Shown here: piece by piece, positions 8,801 through 18,400 of the stretch
Position numbering within the stretch: position 1 is the first letter of the stretch
How the letters are laid out: every line of letters starts with the position of its first letter
Origin: Sporobacter sp963675425
GTDB taxonomy: Bacteria > Bacillota > Clostridia > Oscillospirales > Oscillospiraceae
DNA: 64,000 bases
Direction: 5' to 3'
NCBI GenBank assembly: GCA_963675425.1
Contig: OY776214.1
Coordinates: 744,001-808,000, forward strand
Notes under the pieces: generated by a model
Told to the model about the DNA's origin: nothing
What the model saw: the letters and a program-made list of their open reading frames with translations, nothing else
Databases searched by the model: none
Program-made: the position numbers and the translations under genes

Positions 8801-11800
8801 TTAGGCTGCGCGGCTTCAAGCGCGGCGACGTTAGCTGCGTAAACGCCGCCGTACAGCTCGTTATAATGTTCCGCTGCGATGAGCTTCAGCCGGACATTAC
8901 CCGAGAGATATTCATCCGCCATCTCCCAACGATTAGATTCCGGATTTAGGAAGATGACACCTTGCAGCGCATCTGCGATTGCTTGCTCGTCCATACCATC
9001 CAGCAAGTCAGACATAAAGGATAGGTCAACCCTTGCTTTTTCGCCGATACAGACGGCCAATGCTTCAGCAGCGGTGTCTACATGGGTGATTTCAATTTCC
9101 TGACGGATAGTGCGTTTGCTGAATATGTCGGATTTAGCCTCAAAGTTACCTTCATCATCAAATATCTCCAAAGCGCACAAGAGAGGATAGGACGAATCAT
9201 ACTCAAAGGCGAGCTTATTGCCGCGGCTATTCAGCCGGTCATAGGATTTCACATAGTTGTCGTAAAGAGCATGTAGCTTCTGCTGGAGATCCTCCAGCAC
9301 GTCATCAGAACATCCCTCCAGTTGCTCGTCGATCATCGTACGCAGGCAGTCCCGTATTTCTATCATGCCGCGTATACGCTTTTCTGGAGTAGCACCCAAA
9401 TCCTGCTTGGTCATGAGGCTGTTTTCACGGTAGTAAATGCTACCATCATGCAAGCAGTAACTGAAATTACGAGTAGCCGGATCTGCGGGTATGACCTCAT
9501 CCTGTTCCGCTTCATGTTCCAGCTCCTGCTCCAGATCAAGCTCGGAGAAACTGGCATTTAAGTTAGACAGTGACGCCTGGAGCTGATCAGCCAGATCAGC
9601 GTCTTTGATCGGCGCACAGGTGACATCCATTCCGAATTGGGTGCTTTCTTCTTTTAACGTACCCAGCACCATCTCAGGATGCTCCACAAAGTAACGGTTA
9701 ATCAAAAAGCCTTCCGGTGTTCTATCCAGCTGCGTCCACTCAGGTTCGGTATCAATCATATGGTCACGCTTCTGTAGAAACAGGATGTCTGCTACAACCT
9801 CCGTACCGGCATTGGCTTTGAATGCGTTGTTAGGTAGCCGTACCGCGCCGATCAGCTCGGCGCGCTGCGCGATATACCGGCGCACACTAGCGTTCTGTTT
9901 GTCCATGGTGCCGGAGCTGGTGATAAAAGCGATGAGGCCACCGGGCCGCACCTTGTCCAGTGTCTTTGCGAAAAAATAGTCGTGGATCAGGAAATTGTAT
10001 TTGTCATACTTCCTATCCGCGACTTTATATTGCCCGAAGGGGACGTTGCCAATGGCAAGGTCAAAGAAACTATCCGGCAGCTGCGTCTTTTCAAATCCAT
10101 CAATGGTAATGCTGGCATTTTGGTACAGCTGCTGTGTGATGCGTCCGCTGATGGCGTCGATTTCGACGCCATAAAAGTGGGAACTGCTCATGCTCTCCGG
10201 CAAAAGACCAATGAAGTTGCCGTCCCCGCATCCGGGATCGATGATATTACCCGTCTTAAATCCCATATCGGCCAGAGCCTTATACATGGCCTTTATGATC
10301 ACGGGCGGTGTGTAGAATGCTGTAAGCGTTGATTCCCGAGCAGCAGCGTACTCCTGATCTGCAAGGAGTTCTTTGAGTTCCGCATATTCTTTCGACCAGG
10401 ATGTATTCTTTTCATCGAACGCCTGAGATACACCGCCCCATCCCACGTACCGCGAAAGAACAGCTTGTTCCTCGGCAGTCGCACGGCGATTCTGACTTTC
10501 TACAACCTTTAGTGTCTTGATCGCGGCTATATTAGCAGCGTATTTTGCCTTGGGGCCTCCCACGCCAAGCTGGTTGTCTGTAATCCGGAAGCTTACTGCG
10601 GCAGTTTCCGGAACTTTGGGCAGCGCTTTTTCGATTACCTCATATTCCTGATCCGTAACGGTTATGTCGATTTCGTGGTAATCGCCGCCTTCGCCTGTGG
10701 TTATCGTGTCGTTCACACGGGAAATGGGTTGGTCGTTTAACGTTAGAACTTGCTCTTCCTGAGCGATGCGTTCAGCGTCCGCCGTTACCTGACGAATAAA
10801 GGGATCGTTATCCAACGCCTCCGGATCTACAACCACACCATTAACAATCCCGGCTTTCTCCAGCCGTTCCCGAATAGAAATAGTATTAATGTCATCAAAG
10901 CTATCGTGTTCTTGTTCTTCCCCCGGTGCTTCACTGGAGACATCCTGAACAACTTCATTCACTTTATATACCGGGGCATTATCGGATATATATCGGTCAT
11001 TATACGGAGACAGCCGTACCTGTTTATCAAAATCATCGAGACTTAATGAATTGCTCAGGATGGGGAATGATGGGTCGCATATTAGTACGGACTGCTCATC
11101 CATATCTGTAATTTCATACTCAATACCGTCAAGGTACACTCTGTCTCCGGTACTGACAACATAGTCGGCGTTGACGCGATCCGGGTCTGCGCGTTCTGCC
11201 TCCAGTTGCCCCAAATACTCCTGTCGACGCTTTTCTTCATCTTCCTCATAATGCGGGAGATATTCTTTTTCCGCCTGTGTGAGATACCTGTCGGCTTCTA
11301 TGAGCAGACCAATGCGAGTGGCAACCTTTGTCCACGATAAGTTAATTTCTGCATCCGGTTCAAGCAGGCTTCCCACAGTAAGCGTTAGTCCTTTTGGATT
11401 GTGGCCTTCTGATATGTTTTTATCACGTAATGCGGGAACCCTGCCGCCTGTACCGTATTCTTTTTTCAAAAAGGCGGCGTTTAATTTATTCGATTCATGC
11501 CTTTGGTATTGCAATACGATACGATACTTACCGCCCTGTACGCCGGAACCAGATCGGAGAATATCATCGATATCGCCCTGTGAGATTTCAAAAGCGGAGG
11601 ACTTTTTATTCTCCGCTTCCATAATGGTTTCCAGTTGTTGCTCTACAGACGGTAAACTTAAACGTAGATCAGGTCGTTCAGGATTATCGCCTTCACTGCT
11701 TCCCGTATATTGTTCATCCTCTGCAGCCATTCCATCGGGTCGGCTTTCTTCAGCATCTCCGTCACGCCCTCCGCTTCCATCATACCCGTTGTCAGCCAGC

Positions 11801-12798
11801 CGGACATTTCCTCCGCCGACTGGTCGATTCTCTTCAAATGCTCCGTCAGCGTGTTGGTCAATATCAGTTCCGAATACAGCCCCTTCCGATGCTCCATCAG
11901 GTAGTGGCGGCGTTTCATTCCGTAGAATGCCGGTTGATATACCTTCTCTTTGAAGCTGATGTCCGGCAGCAGGTAATCCCCGTGTTTGGTGTAATTCAGT
12001 TCTACGGCCTTTGTCATATTCTCGTCCATAGTTATTATTCCTTTCTTCTTGACTATGTATTTTTTTAACTTCGCGCTCCATAGTACGTAGAACGCTTTCC
12101 GAAATATTACTGACAGCCTCACCGAGGCGGAGTCTCACTGAACGATTTGAAAATTCCAGCAGATGCTGAAACTGTGTATCTATAAAGCTATCGACAGGCA
12201 AGCCGCATCGGATGGCAACACAGGTACTCACACTGTCCAGCACCGTCTCACGGAAGAAAACCGCCGCACTATGTTCATCTAATTCCTCAAGCAGACTGTC
12301 ATCGCGGCAGTCAAGAAAATCCGTAATATAATCGTCTATTTCATTATTTATAACCTGCTCACTGACGGCATCCACAAAATCCAGGAATGTACCGGATGCA
12401 GCTCCTTCTAAATCGTACTTATCGGATAATGCTGTCATGACATGATCCTGATATCGCTGTTCCAGCTTCCACACATAGGTGGCAGGGGTATCAAAGACAG
12501 CATATGTATCCGAAATATCGAAGACATGCTTTATTCGGGTCTTTGCGTTGCGGGTATCCATCAGCGAAATACCCTTTGAACCACGTTTGACATAGCGCGA
12601 GAGTTTATTCCAAGTTGAAATATCAGCGCAGGCTGTTGCATTAGGACGCTGAGCGTATATTAACAGCTGGTCCTGATGGCTATACTTATACAACCGCCCC
12701 ATGGCGGCTAGATACGCTAACCATTCGGCACGGCTGCTTGTTATCCGCTGCAGCGTCAGTTCGGCCAGCTCCGTAAGTTCTGTAAATTTTCGAGGCAT
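5836..12798 (-). CDS. 2320-aa polyvalent protein: ArdC-like domain, adenine methylase, superfamily 2 helicase
   Basis: Giant ICE protein. The first ~140 residues match an ArdC/LtrC-like single-strand DNA-binding region (SHQDQLLIYAQRPNAT, then FDISDTYAV). A methyltransferase core follows, with DPGCGDGNF near residue 853 and the catalytic-type GNVPFGQY near 918, where the usual NPPF/NPPY reads NVPF. The helicase has Walker A HCVGAGKT near 1526, DEADGYKN near 1687, GTPVSN near 1740 and the arginine-finger motif REGRAIRQGN near 2031. The C-terminus is coiled-coil. Such proteins are known in Firmicutes and Bacteroidetes elements and are thought to protect incoming DNA, though their reactions are little tested. 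GGAAGGAA precedes the ATG. Confidence 0.9.
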   Translation of the reverse strand: MPRKFTELTELAELTLQRITSSRAEWLAYLAAMGRLYKYSHQDQLLIYAQRPNATACADISTWNKLSRYVKRGSKGISLMDTRNAKTRIKHVFDISDTYAVFDTPATYVWKLEQRYQDHVMTALSDKYDLEGAASGTFLDFVDAVSEQVINNEIDDYITDFLDCRDDSLLEELDEHSAAVFFRETVLDSVSTCVAIRCGLPVDSFIDTQFQHLLEFSNRSVRLRLGEAVSNISESVLRTMEREVKKIHSQEERNNNYGREYDKGRRTELHQTRGLPAAGHQLQREGISTGILRNETPPLPDGASEGAVFGTDIDQHADGAFEENRPVGGGNVRLADNGYDGSGGRDGDAEESRPDGMAAEDEQYTGSSEGDNPERPDLRLSLPSVEQQLETIMEAENKKSSAFEISQGDIDDILRSGSGVQGGKYRIVLQYQRHESNKLNAAFLKKEYGTGGRVPALRDKNISEGHNPKGLTLTVGSLLEPDAEINLSWTKVATRIGLLIEADRYLTQAEKEYLPHYEEDEEKRRQEYLGQLEAERADPDRVNADYVVSTGDRVYLDGIEYEITDMDEQSVLICDPSFPILSNSLSLDDFDKQVRLSPYNDRYISDNAPVYKVNEVVQDVSSEAPGEEQEHDSFDDINTISIRERLEKAGIVNGVVVDPEALDNDPFIRQVTADAERIAQEEQVLTLNDQPISRVNDTITTGEGGDYHEIDITVTDQEYEVIEKALPKVPETAAVSFRITDNQLGVGGPKAKYAANIAAIKTLKVVESQNRRATAEEQAVLSRYVGWGGVSQAFDEKNTSWSKEYAELKELLADQEYAAARESTLTAFYTPPVIIKAMYKALADMGFKTGNIIDPGCGDGNFIGLLPESMSSSHFYGVEIDAISGRITQQLYQNASITIDGFEKTQLPDSFFDLAIGNVPFGQYKVADRKYDKYNFLIHDYFFAKTLDKVRPGGLIAFITSSGTMDKQNASVRRYIAQRAELIGAVRLPNNAFKANAGTEVVADILFLQKRDHMIDTEPEWTQLDRTPEGFLINRYFVEHPEMVLGTLKEESTQFGMDVTCAPIKDADLADQLQASLSNLNASFSELDLEQELEHEAEQDEVIPADPATRNFSYCLHDGSIYYRENSLMTKQDLGATPEKRIRGMIEIRDCLRTMIDEQLEGCSDDVLEDLQQKLHALYDNYVKSYDRLNSRGNKLAFEYDSSYPLLCALEIFDDEGNFEAKSDIFSKRTIRQEIEITHVDTAAEALAVCIGEKARVDLSFMSDLLDGMDEQAIADALQGVIFLNPESNRWEMADEYLSGNVRLKLIAAEHYNELYGGVYAANVAALEAAQPKDLKFNEIDVRLGATWIEPKYIKQFMLELFDISSRKQQNMDVKYSPHTDSWHIEGIRYDPSGTAAYITYGTKRKNGYELLQDALNLRSSKVYDTIENADGGETRVLNGKETVLAQQKQDLIKSAFKDWIFRDIERREILVRKYNDTFNAIAPRHYDGSHIRFVGMNPEIKLRKHQLDAVARALYGGNALLAHCVGAGKTYTMAAIAMESKRLGLCNKSIFVVPNHLIQDWCGEFLRLYPSAKLLMTTEKDFQTANRKKFCARIATGDYDAVIIGHSQFERIPISAERQEAQLNRQIDEISLGIEQVKEENGERFTIKQMESLRKQLENKLEKLSANEKKDGVVTFEELGVDKLLIDEADGYKNLFLFSKMRNVVGISQTAAQKSTDMFNKCQYLDELTDGKGVVFATGTPVSNSICELYTMMRYLQYRMLERMQLTSFDAWASTFGEVVTSMELAPEGTTYRMKSRFARFYNLPELMNMWREAADIQTADMLKLPVPHAEYHTEVVDPTEIQRGILKELVKRAVVVRDGGVDPSQDNMLTITNDGRNMALDQRLFDPTYPDEPDTKVNRCVENIFRIWQDTATDRSTQLVFCDISTPGKIKMEMVEDVAVMAKFQNIYEDIHSKLIARGIPDEEIAFIHDAKTQVKKAALFSRVRTGSVRILLGSTAKMGAGTNVQKLLRALHELDVPWRPRDVEQREGRAIRQGNTNPVVDIYRYVTKDTFDAYNWQTIEIKQKFIGQIMTGKSPLRNCEDVDSTALSFSKLKELATGDPYINEKMNLDNEIVVLNALRTNHRNEQGQLEERVLKTLPAKIQQAEQAIQYLSADNALAAQTADSAFLIELEGKVYTDKALAMETVQVLSKLVEPKETRPIGSYRGFALELSVDEINHDIRVKAIGKGVYSFSLGSDAKGNVARLNNLINKLPESLERNEDELKNLKNQLETSKASLGVPFPQEQELQEKTARLNELNVLLYKNHQKRELENDLEMEA

Positions 12799-12813
12799 GG
12801 GATTGTTCCTTCC

Positions 12814-13863
12814 TTATTGTTTACATAATCCTTTCGTGTTCTCAAGCCCTTTGTTCTTATAATAGTAGTCAGCCCATTCCCGAATGTTAGCAAACATTTC
12901 TTTTTCGGTGCTGTCTTCTTTGAAATATCCTGCTTTATAAAAGAATTTAAGCTCTTTCGAAGGCAACACCAATTTCCTCACTTTTCCGGAGGCGGGTTTG
13001 TTCTCATTCAGCTCTCCCCATAGTTCATGCAGGGCTTCCTGGTCAAACACTACTCCAGCTTTGTCATCATCGCGGAGCCTTTCGGCCATTTTGATTGAGA
13101 TATCAAAGGTATTGTCGACAAAGAAAAACTGATGTACAGCCGTCTGATTATCAGATGATAAATACGAGATCAGCACAGCAGCCATCAGTGGGAACGAACT
13201 TTTATTATCATCCACCTTGTCCTGGAGCTCGGTTATGAGATATGTAAGGCGGATAAGACGTTGAATTGTTCTGGCACTCTCGGGTGCGCTTTCAGCAATC
13301 TTCTCATCGCTCCTAAACTTAGCGTCAACTTGGCACGAGGTTAAATCTGACCTACGTCCCTGTCGGTTCATGGCATCCAGCCATAGGCGATATGCGTGGG
13401 CTTTTTGCATGATACTGACCTTTGACATGTCCCGCTGCTGGAATATTGTCTCAACCAATTGGATGGCCGCATCATCATCGTTTAAGTTTCTGATGACACA
13501 CGGGACAGCTTGATACCCAAGTTTAACAGCTGCATTTTTGCGATTCCGACCACTGATTATTTGATACAGTTCTCCATACGGCCGGACAATGAGTGGTTCG
13601 ATTATTCCGTTTTCGCGGATACTGTCTAGCAGCTCCACCAGTTCAACCTCCGAATATGGCGGCAATGGTTGATCGGGATAGTCCACTAAACAGCTGATAG
13701 GCAGGTCGACAAGCTCCGCATTCCGTTTGAGTATGGGAAGCGATGTATCCGGCAATGGCTCGGGTTCTATTTGTTCATCCGGAATCCCCGCTGGTTCATC
13801 GCCTTCATCACTGTATTGGCCGCTTAGAAGCTTGTCTAAAAATTCTTGATTCATTTCTGACAT
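12814..13863 (-). CDS. ParB/Srx-type nuclease-fold protein (first copy)
   Basis: A 349-aa protein with a ParB N-terminal domain: EVELVELLDSIRENGIIEPL, then the nucleotide-binding motif GRNRKNAAVKLGY near residues 109-121. A helix-turn-helix-like central region (DEKIAESAPESARTIQRLIRL) follows. ParB proteins bind parS-like sites and hydrolyse CTP to spread on DNA; ICE copies may help segregation or regulate transcription. AGGAGGTG precedes the ATG. It is the second of two ParB-like genes in this operon and differs clearly from the one at 14458, so this is not a recent duplication. Confidence 0.85.
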   Translation of the reverse strand: MSEMNQEFLDKLLSGQYSDEGDEPAGIPDEQIEPEPLPDTSLPILKRNAELVDLPISCLVDYPDQPLPPYSEVELVELLDSIRENGIIEPLIVRPYGELYQIISGRNRKNAAVKLGYQAVPCVIRNLNDDDAAIQLVETIFQQRDMSKVSIMQKAHAYRLWLDAMNRQGRRSDLTSCQVDAKFRSDEKIAESAPESARTIQRLIRLTYLITELQDKVDDNKSSFPLMAAVLISYLSSDNQTAVHQFFFVDNTFDISIKMAERLRDDDKAGVVFDQEALHELWGELNENKPASGKVRKLVLPSKELKFFYKAGYFKEDSTEKEMFANIREWADYYYKNKGLENTKGLCKQ

Positions 13864-13880
13864 TATTACACCTCCTGGTG

Positions 13881-14425
13881 TCAGTCTTCGTTCTCATCAG
13901 CGTAAATTTTAATAACCTCCATAATTATCCGAATGAGTTTTTTGTCCTTTGCTAATTCTTTTGGAAGTGCACCCCAAATCGATGAGGGGATAGTAAGCGA
14001 TACTGAATCTGATTCCATTTCTGGTGACCGTTTATCATTCCCGAGTAGAAAGTCGACTGAGACGCTAAAGTAACTTGCTATACCTGCAAGTAGATGTGTG
14101 TCCGGGTATGATTTACCCAGCTCCCATTTGCTGACGGCTGTTAAAATACTTCGGCTAGTTCAGCTTGTGATAGCCCTTGATTTTTTCTTAATTCTCTTAT
14201 TCTTGTTATCGATTTTGTTGTTATGCCGCTACGTTCATCCGATAACCCTAAGAGATAATCAGCAGAGCAATCAAAGAATTCACAAAACCTCCTAATTAGG
14301 TCGCCTGACATCGACAATCTTCCAATCTCATATTTTGAAATTGCAGATTTCTGCACACAAATTATAGCGCCCAGCTCCTCCTGCGTTAAATTTCGTTCCT
14401 TACGCAGTTCTTTCAGTCTGTTCAC
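13881..14425 (-). pseudogene. Double-HTH XRE regulator with ParB-like tail, split by a frameshift
   Basis: Translation from a GTG at 14425 (GAGGTG upstream) gives a complete XRE helix-turn-helix (LTQEELGAIICVQKSAISKYE). A second XRE domain then starts (LSQAELAEV) and hits a stop at 14141. In another frame the same domain continues from 14141 with TAVSKWELGKSYPD, FSVSVDFLLG and an acidic-basic tail ending at 13881. The join lacks about 10 bases needed to encode the missing turn residues, so a small deletion is the likely cause. The first HTH alone (94 aa) might still be made and act as a shortened repressor. Confidence 0.75.
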
Positions 14426-14457
14426 AACATTACACCTCGCTTTCCTAGCAAATGCGG

Positions 14458-15447
14458 TTAAGATTGTTCAGCGGCATATTCCTCAATGACAGCAGCAATG
14501 CGTTGGATAAGTTTTTTATCTTTGGCCATTTTAGCTGGAATATGTTTGGGCCAGACGTTTGCTGGAATGTTGATACGGATTGGTTTTTGCGGTTTTGGCT
14601 CTGAATCGTCTTTTGTATCTGTGACGCCAAAAATTTGCCGGATCGTCGTATCATCCAATGTATCACCGCGCGACTTGAAAAACTCTGCTTGCTTTCCGTT
14701 GATGGTTTGGATATCATACCAACCCATAATATCCAGTAGAAGCTGCTGCTTCGGGTGGCTAAGATAGGAAAGAGAAACACCTACGGTGAAAGGGAGCTGC
14801 TCATTGTCCACCATATCCAGCAGCTGAGGAACAAGCTCATTGAGGCGAATGTACCGCTGAATCTGATTACGATTTTCACCCATCTGATCAGCGATAATGT
14901 CACGGGATTTTGTCAGATTTAACTTGTGCTCAATTTGAGCACAAGTTAAATCTGTCCGTTTGCCTTGCCGTTTCATTGCATCAAGCTGGATTTTATACGC
15001 TCTGGCCTTCTCGCTCGGCAGTATTTTTTCCCGTTGCATAAGGTTCGTGTTGACCATGATGAGCCGAGCTGCGTCATCGTCCACGTCGACAACTTTAGCG
15101 TCAATTTCTGTCCACCCGATCATCTTGGCAGCTTCAACCCTGTTATGACCGGCAAGTATCTGGAATCCACCATCGTATGATCGGACAATGATAGGATTGT
15201 CCAGCCCACGCGCTGCCATATCTGCCGCCAGCTCCTGAAGTCTCTCCTGTGGGTAAATTCGGAATGGCTGTGTGGCATTGTCCTCGTCGTGCCAGGGATA
15301 ACAGAAGTCAAGCGGGACCTTTTGAGATCCCGCTTGAGTTATATTGCCGGTTGTGCCGCAGCCTAGCAGACTTTTCAACATAGGATCGTCCATAAATGAC
15401 GTATTACTGGACTTGCCGGAATTAATCAGTTCAAGTTTTTTTGCCAT
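14458..15447 (-). CDS. ParB/Spo0J-family partition protein (second copy)
   Basis: A 329-aa protein. The ParB catalytic/CTP-binding domain includes ERLQELAADMAARGLDNPII and GHNRVEAAKMIGW near residues 98-110, then a helix-turn-helix section (SRDIIADQMGENRNQIQRYIRL). The C-terminus (IPANVWPKHIPAKMAKDKKL) is shared with the broken regulator next door. With the ParA at 19040 it would form a partition-type pair that could stabilise the excised circular form of the element. The surface-protein gene lies between them, which is unusual. A TTTCCTCC (AGGAAAA on the coding strand) ribosome site precedes the ATG. Confidence 0.88.
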   Translation of the reverse strand: MAKKLELINSGKSSNTSFMDDPMLKSLLGCGTTGNITQAGSQKVPLDFCYPWHDEDNATQPFRIYPQERLQELAADMAARGLDNPIIVRSYDGGFQILAGHNRVEAAKMIGWTEIDAKVVDVDDDAARLIMVNTNLMQREKILPSEKARAYKIQLDAMKRQGKRTDLTCAQIEHKLNLTKSRDIIADQMGENRNQIQRYIRLNELVPQLLDMVDNEQLPFTVGVSLSYLSHPKQQLLLDIMGWYDIQTINGKQAEFFKSRGDTLDDTTIRQIFGVTDTKDDSEPKPQKPIRINIPANVWPKHIPAKMAKDKKLIQRIAAVIEEYAAEQS

Positions 15448-15488
15448 GTTTTCCTCCTGAACGCTGACGTAAAGTTCATGCGCTTTTA

Positions 15489-18400
15489 TTAGTCGTACAT
15501 AACAGAATCATTGCGACGGCGTTTGACTCCACTTCTAATCCGGAGTATTAAAAGCATTATGATTATGGAAAAAAGAATCACAGCTAATGTTATTAGTACG
15601 GTCAGAAGCGTAAAATTAATTGAAGAATCACTGTCACCTAAAGAAGAAATGTCTTTGCTGCCATCGTCTTTCTCTTGGGTAATGGTTGCAGGTACAGGAA
15701 TTGTTTCAGCGGCTTTCCATGCTGCGTAAAGCGTTTCATTCGTGCTCAAGGTGATTGGCCACGAAACAGGATTTGTTAGGTCGGCATCGTGATACCAGCC
15801 GTCAAAGTTATACCCTGCTTTTGTCGGCGCTTCAGGTTCGGCGATTTCGCTTCCGGATACAGCCGTTTGACTCGACACCGTGTTTCCACCATCACTATTA
15901 AATATAAGAGTAAAATATTTTACGGTTTTTATAACACTGACCTTTTTAGCATCGTCAGTATCCGGTTCAGAGCTGACTTTACCGATACTACTGTCCGGTT
16001 TGCTGTTTGCTGCATTAGTATAATGCGCATACACAACAATATCTGATGCGCCTAATTTGAATGGCCACGACACGGGTTTTGTCAGCTCTGCATCATAATA
16101 CCAGCCTGTAATTACATACCCGGCATCCGACGCTACTACTGGCTCTTGTATTTCACTGCCATAGTCCAGGACATTATAATTCAGGACAACCCCTGTCAGA
16201 TCCTCATAAGTAACTGTATATTGGTTTATATCCCAAGCTGCGTAGATGGTTACGTCCTCGTCACCAGCAGTAATTGGCCATGATACAGGACTTGTCATTT
16301 CCGTATCGTAGTACCACCCCGTAAAGGTATATCCTGTCTTCATTGGTGCTTCCGGTTCGGAGATTTCACTGCCACTGTTTACTGTCTCGCTACTGGATTT
16401 ACCTTCAATTACATATGTTATGACAGTTGCATCGTCAGCAGCTTCATTCGAATCATTTCCCTCTGCAGCAGTTCCAGCTGCACCAGAGCCTGCCGTTGCG
16501 TGAGCAGCCCAATTCGCATAAAGCGTTAAATCTGTTGCACCGAGTGTAACCGGCCACGCAACAGAGCTTGTCAGTTCGGCATCATAATACCAACCTCTAA
16601 AATCATATCCACTTCGTGTTGGCTCTTCCGGTTCAAATATCTCGCTGCCATAATCCAACGTCTGGCTTTCAATCGCAGTACCGCCGTTGCTCTCAAATGT
16701 CACGGTGTACTGTTTAATATCCCAACCGGCATATAGCGCTAAATCCGAAGTACCCAGCGTATTGGCGTTGAAATCCCACGCTGTAGTAAGATCTGTATCA
16801 GAATACCAGCCGCTAAAGGCATGCCCCTCTTTCGTCGGTGATTCTGGCTCTGGAATATAATCGCCATAATGCAGCGTAAGTCCTTCTACGGAAGATCCGC
16901 CATTACTGTAGAACACAACGACATATTGATCATACGTCCAGTATGCGTAAAGTGTTAGATTTCCGGTGATGGTGACTGTTGTCGTATCAGTGATCTCCAA
17001 GCCAGCACCGTCCACTTCCGTAAACCATCCCACAAAGGTATAGCCCGTAAGAGTTGGTTCGGGCAAACTGCCATATGCAGAATCGTATGTAGCTGTGATC
17101 GAGGACGTAGCACAAGTACCACCTTGCGCATCAAACGTTACGGTATATGTATCAGCTGTCCACGCAGCGTAAAGCGTCATGTCGGCAGCGCCAAGCGTAT
17201 CAGACGAAAAATCCCAAGCAGTTGTTAAGCCACTTTCGCTATACCATCCATCAAAGGTATAACCTGTTTGCGTTGGCTCTGTCGGCTCCACTACTAAGCT
17301 TCCGTAATTATGCGTCTGACTATCAACAGCAGTGCCGCCGTTACTTTCAAAGGACACCGTGTACTGATTGATAGTCCAAGAGGCGTAAAGCGTCATGTCG
17401 GCAGCGCCGAGCGTGTTGGCAGAAAAGTTCCATGCCGTTGTCAAGCCGCTGTCGCTGTACCAGCCTCCGAATGAATACCCTGTAAGTGTAGGATTATCCG
17501 GAAGAGCGATCAGGCTACCGTAATCAAGCGTTTGACTAGCAACAGCAGTTCCACCGTTGCTGTCAAAGGTTACAGTATACTGGTCGACAGACCATGCGGC
17601 GTAAAGTCTTCTGTCCGACGTTATACTCACTGTTGTTGTTGATAGGATTTGTACACCCGCACCGTCTGCTTCCGTAAACCACCCATCGAAGGTGTATCCT
17701 GTCCGGGTCGGCGTCGGCAGTATACCGTAAGTGGAATCATAGGTAACTGTGATTGTGTTAGTGGAACATGCGCCGCCTTGAGCATCAAAAGATACCGCAT
17801 AACTATTTGCTGACCATGACGCATATAAGGTTAGATCTGATGTGATACCTACCGTTGTTGATGATAGAATTTTTGTACCCGCATCATTTACATCCGTAAA
17901 CCACCCAATAAAGCTGTATCCTGTCCGGGCCGGCTCCGGCAACGTCCCATAGGTCGAATCATACGTTACTGTTATTGATGATGTAGGGCAGTTACCGCCC
18001 TGCGCGTCGAAGTTAACCCTATACGTGTTGGCCGTCCAGGCTGCGTAGAGCGTCACGTCGGACGCGCCAAGTGTGTCGGACGCGAAATCCCACGGCGACG
18101 TTAGGCCGCTGTCGCTGTACCATCCCGCAAAGGTATAGCCTGTCCGGGTCGGCTCTGCCGGTTCGGTTATAAGACTGCCATAGTCAAAAGATTGAGTGTT
18201 TACCGCAGAGCCTCCCTGCGTATCGAAAGTAACATTATATTGATTAATGCGCCATTTTGCATAAAGTGTAATAGCAGGACTATCAACCCGTGTTGAAAAG
18301 TTCCACGCCGATGTTAAGCCACTGTTACTATACCAACCAACGAAAGTGTACCCAGTACGGGTCGGTGTCGGTTTTGTTATCATATTGCCATAATAGACTG

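Noticed and set aside
11279..12122. Long frames within the giant helicase gene (224 and 154 codons)
   Set aside because: They are shadows in other frames of the continuous 2320-aa protein; no independent start signals or domains were seen.
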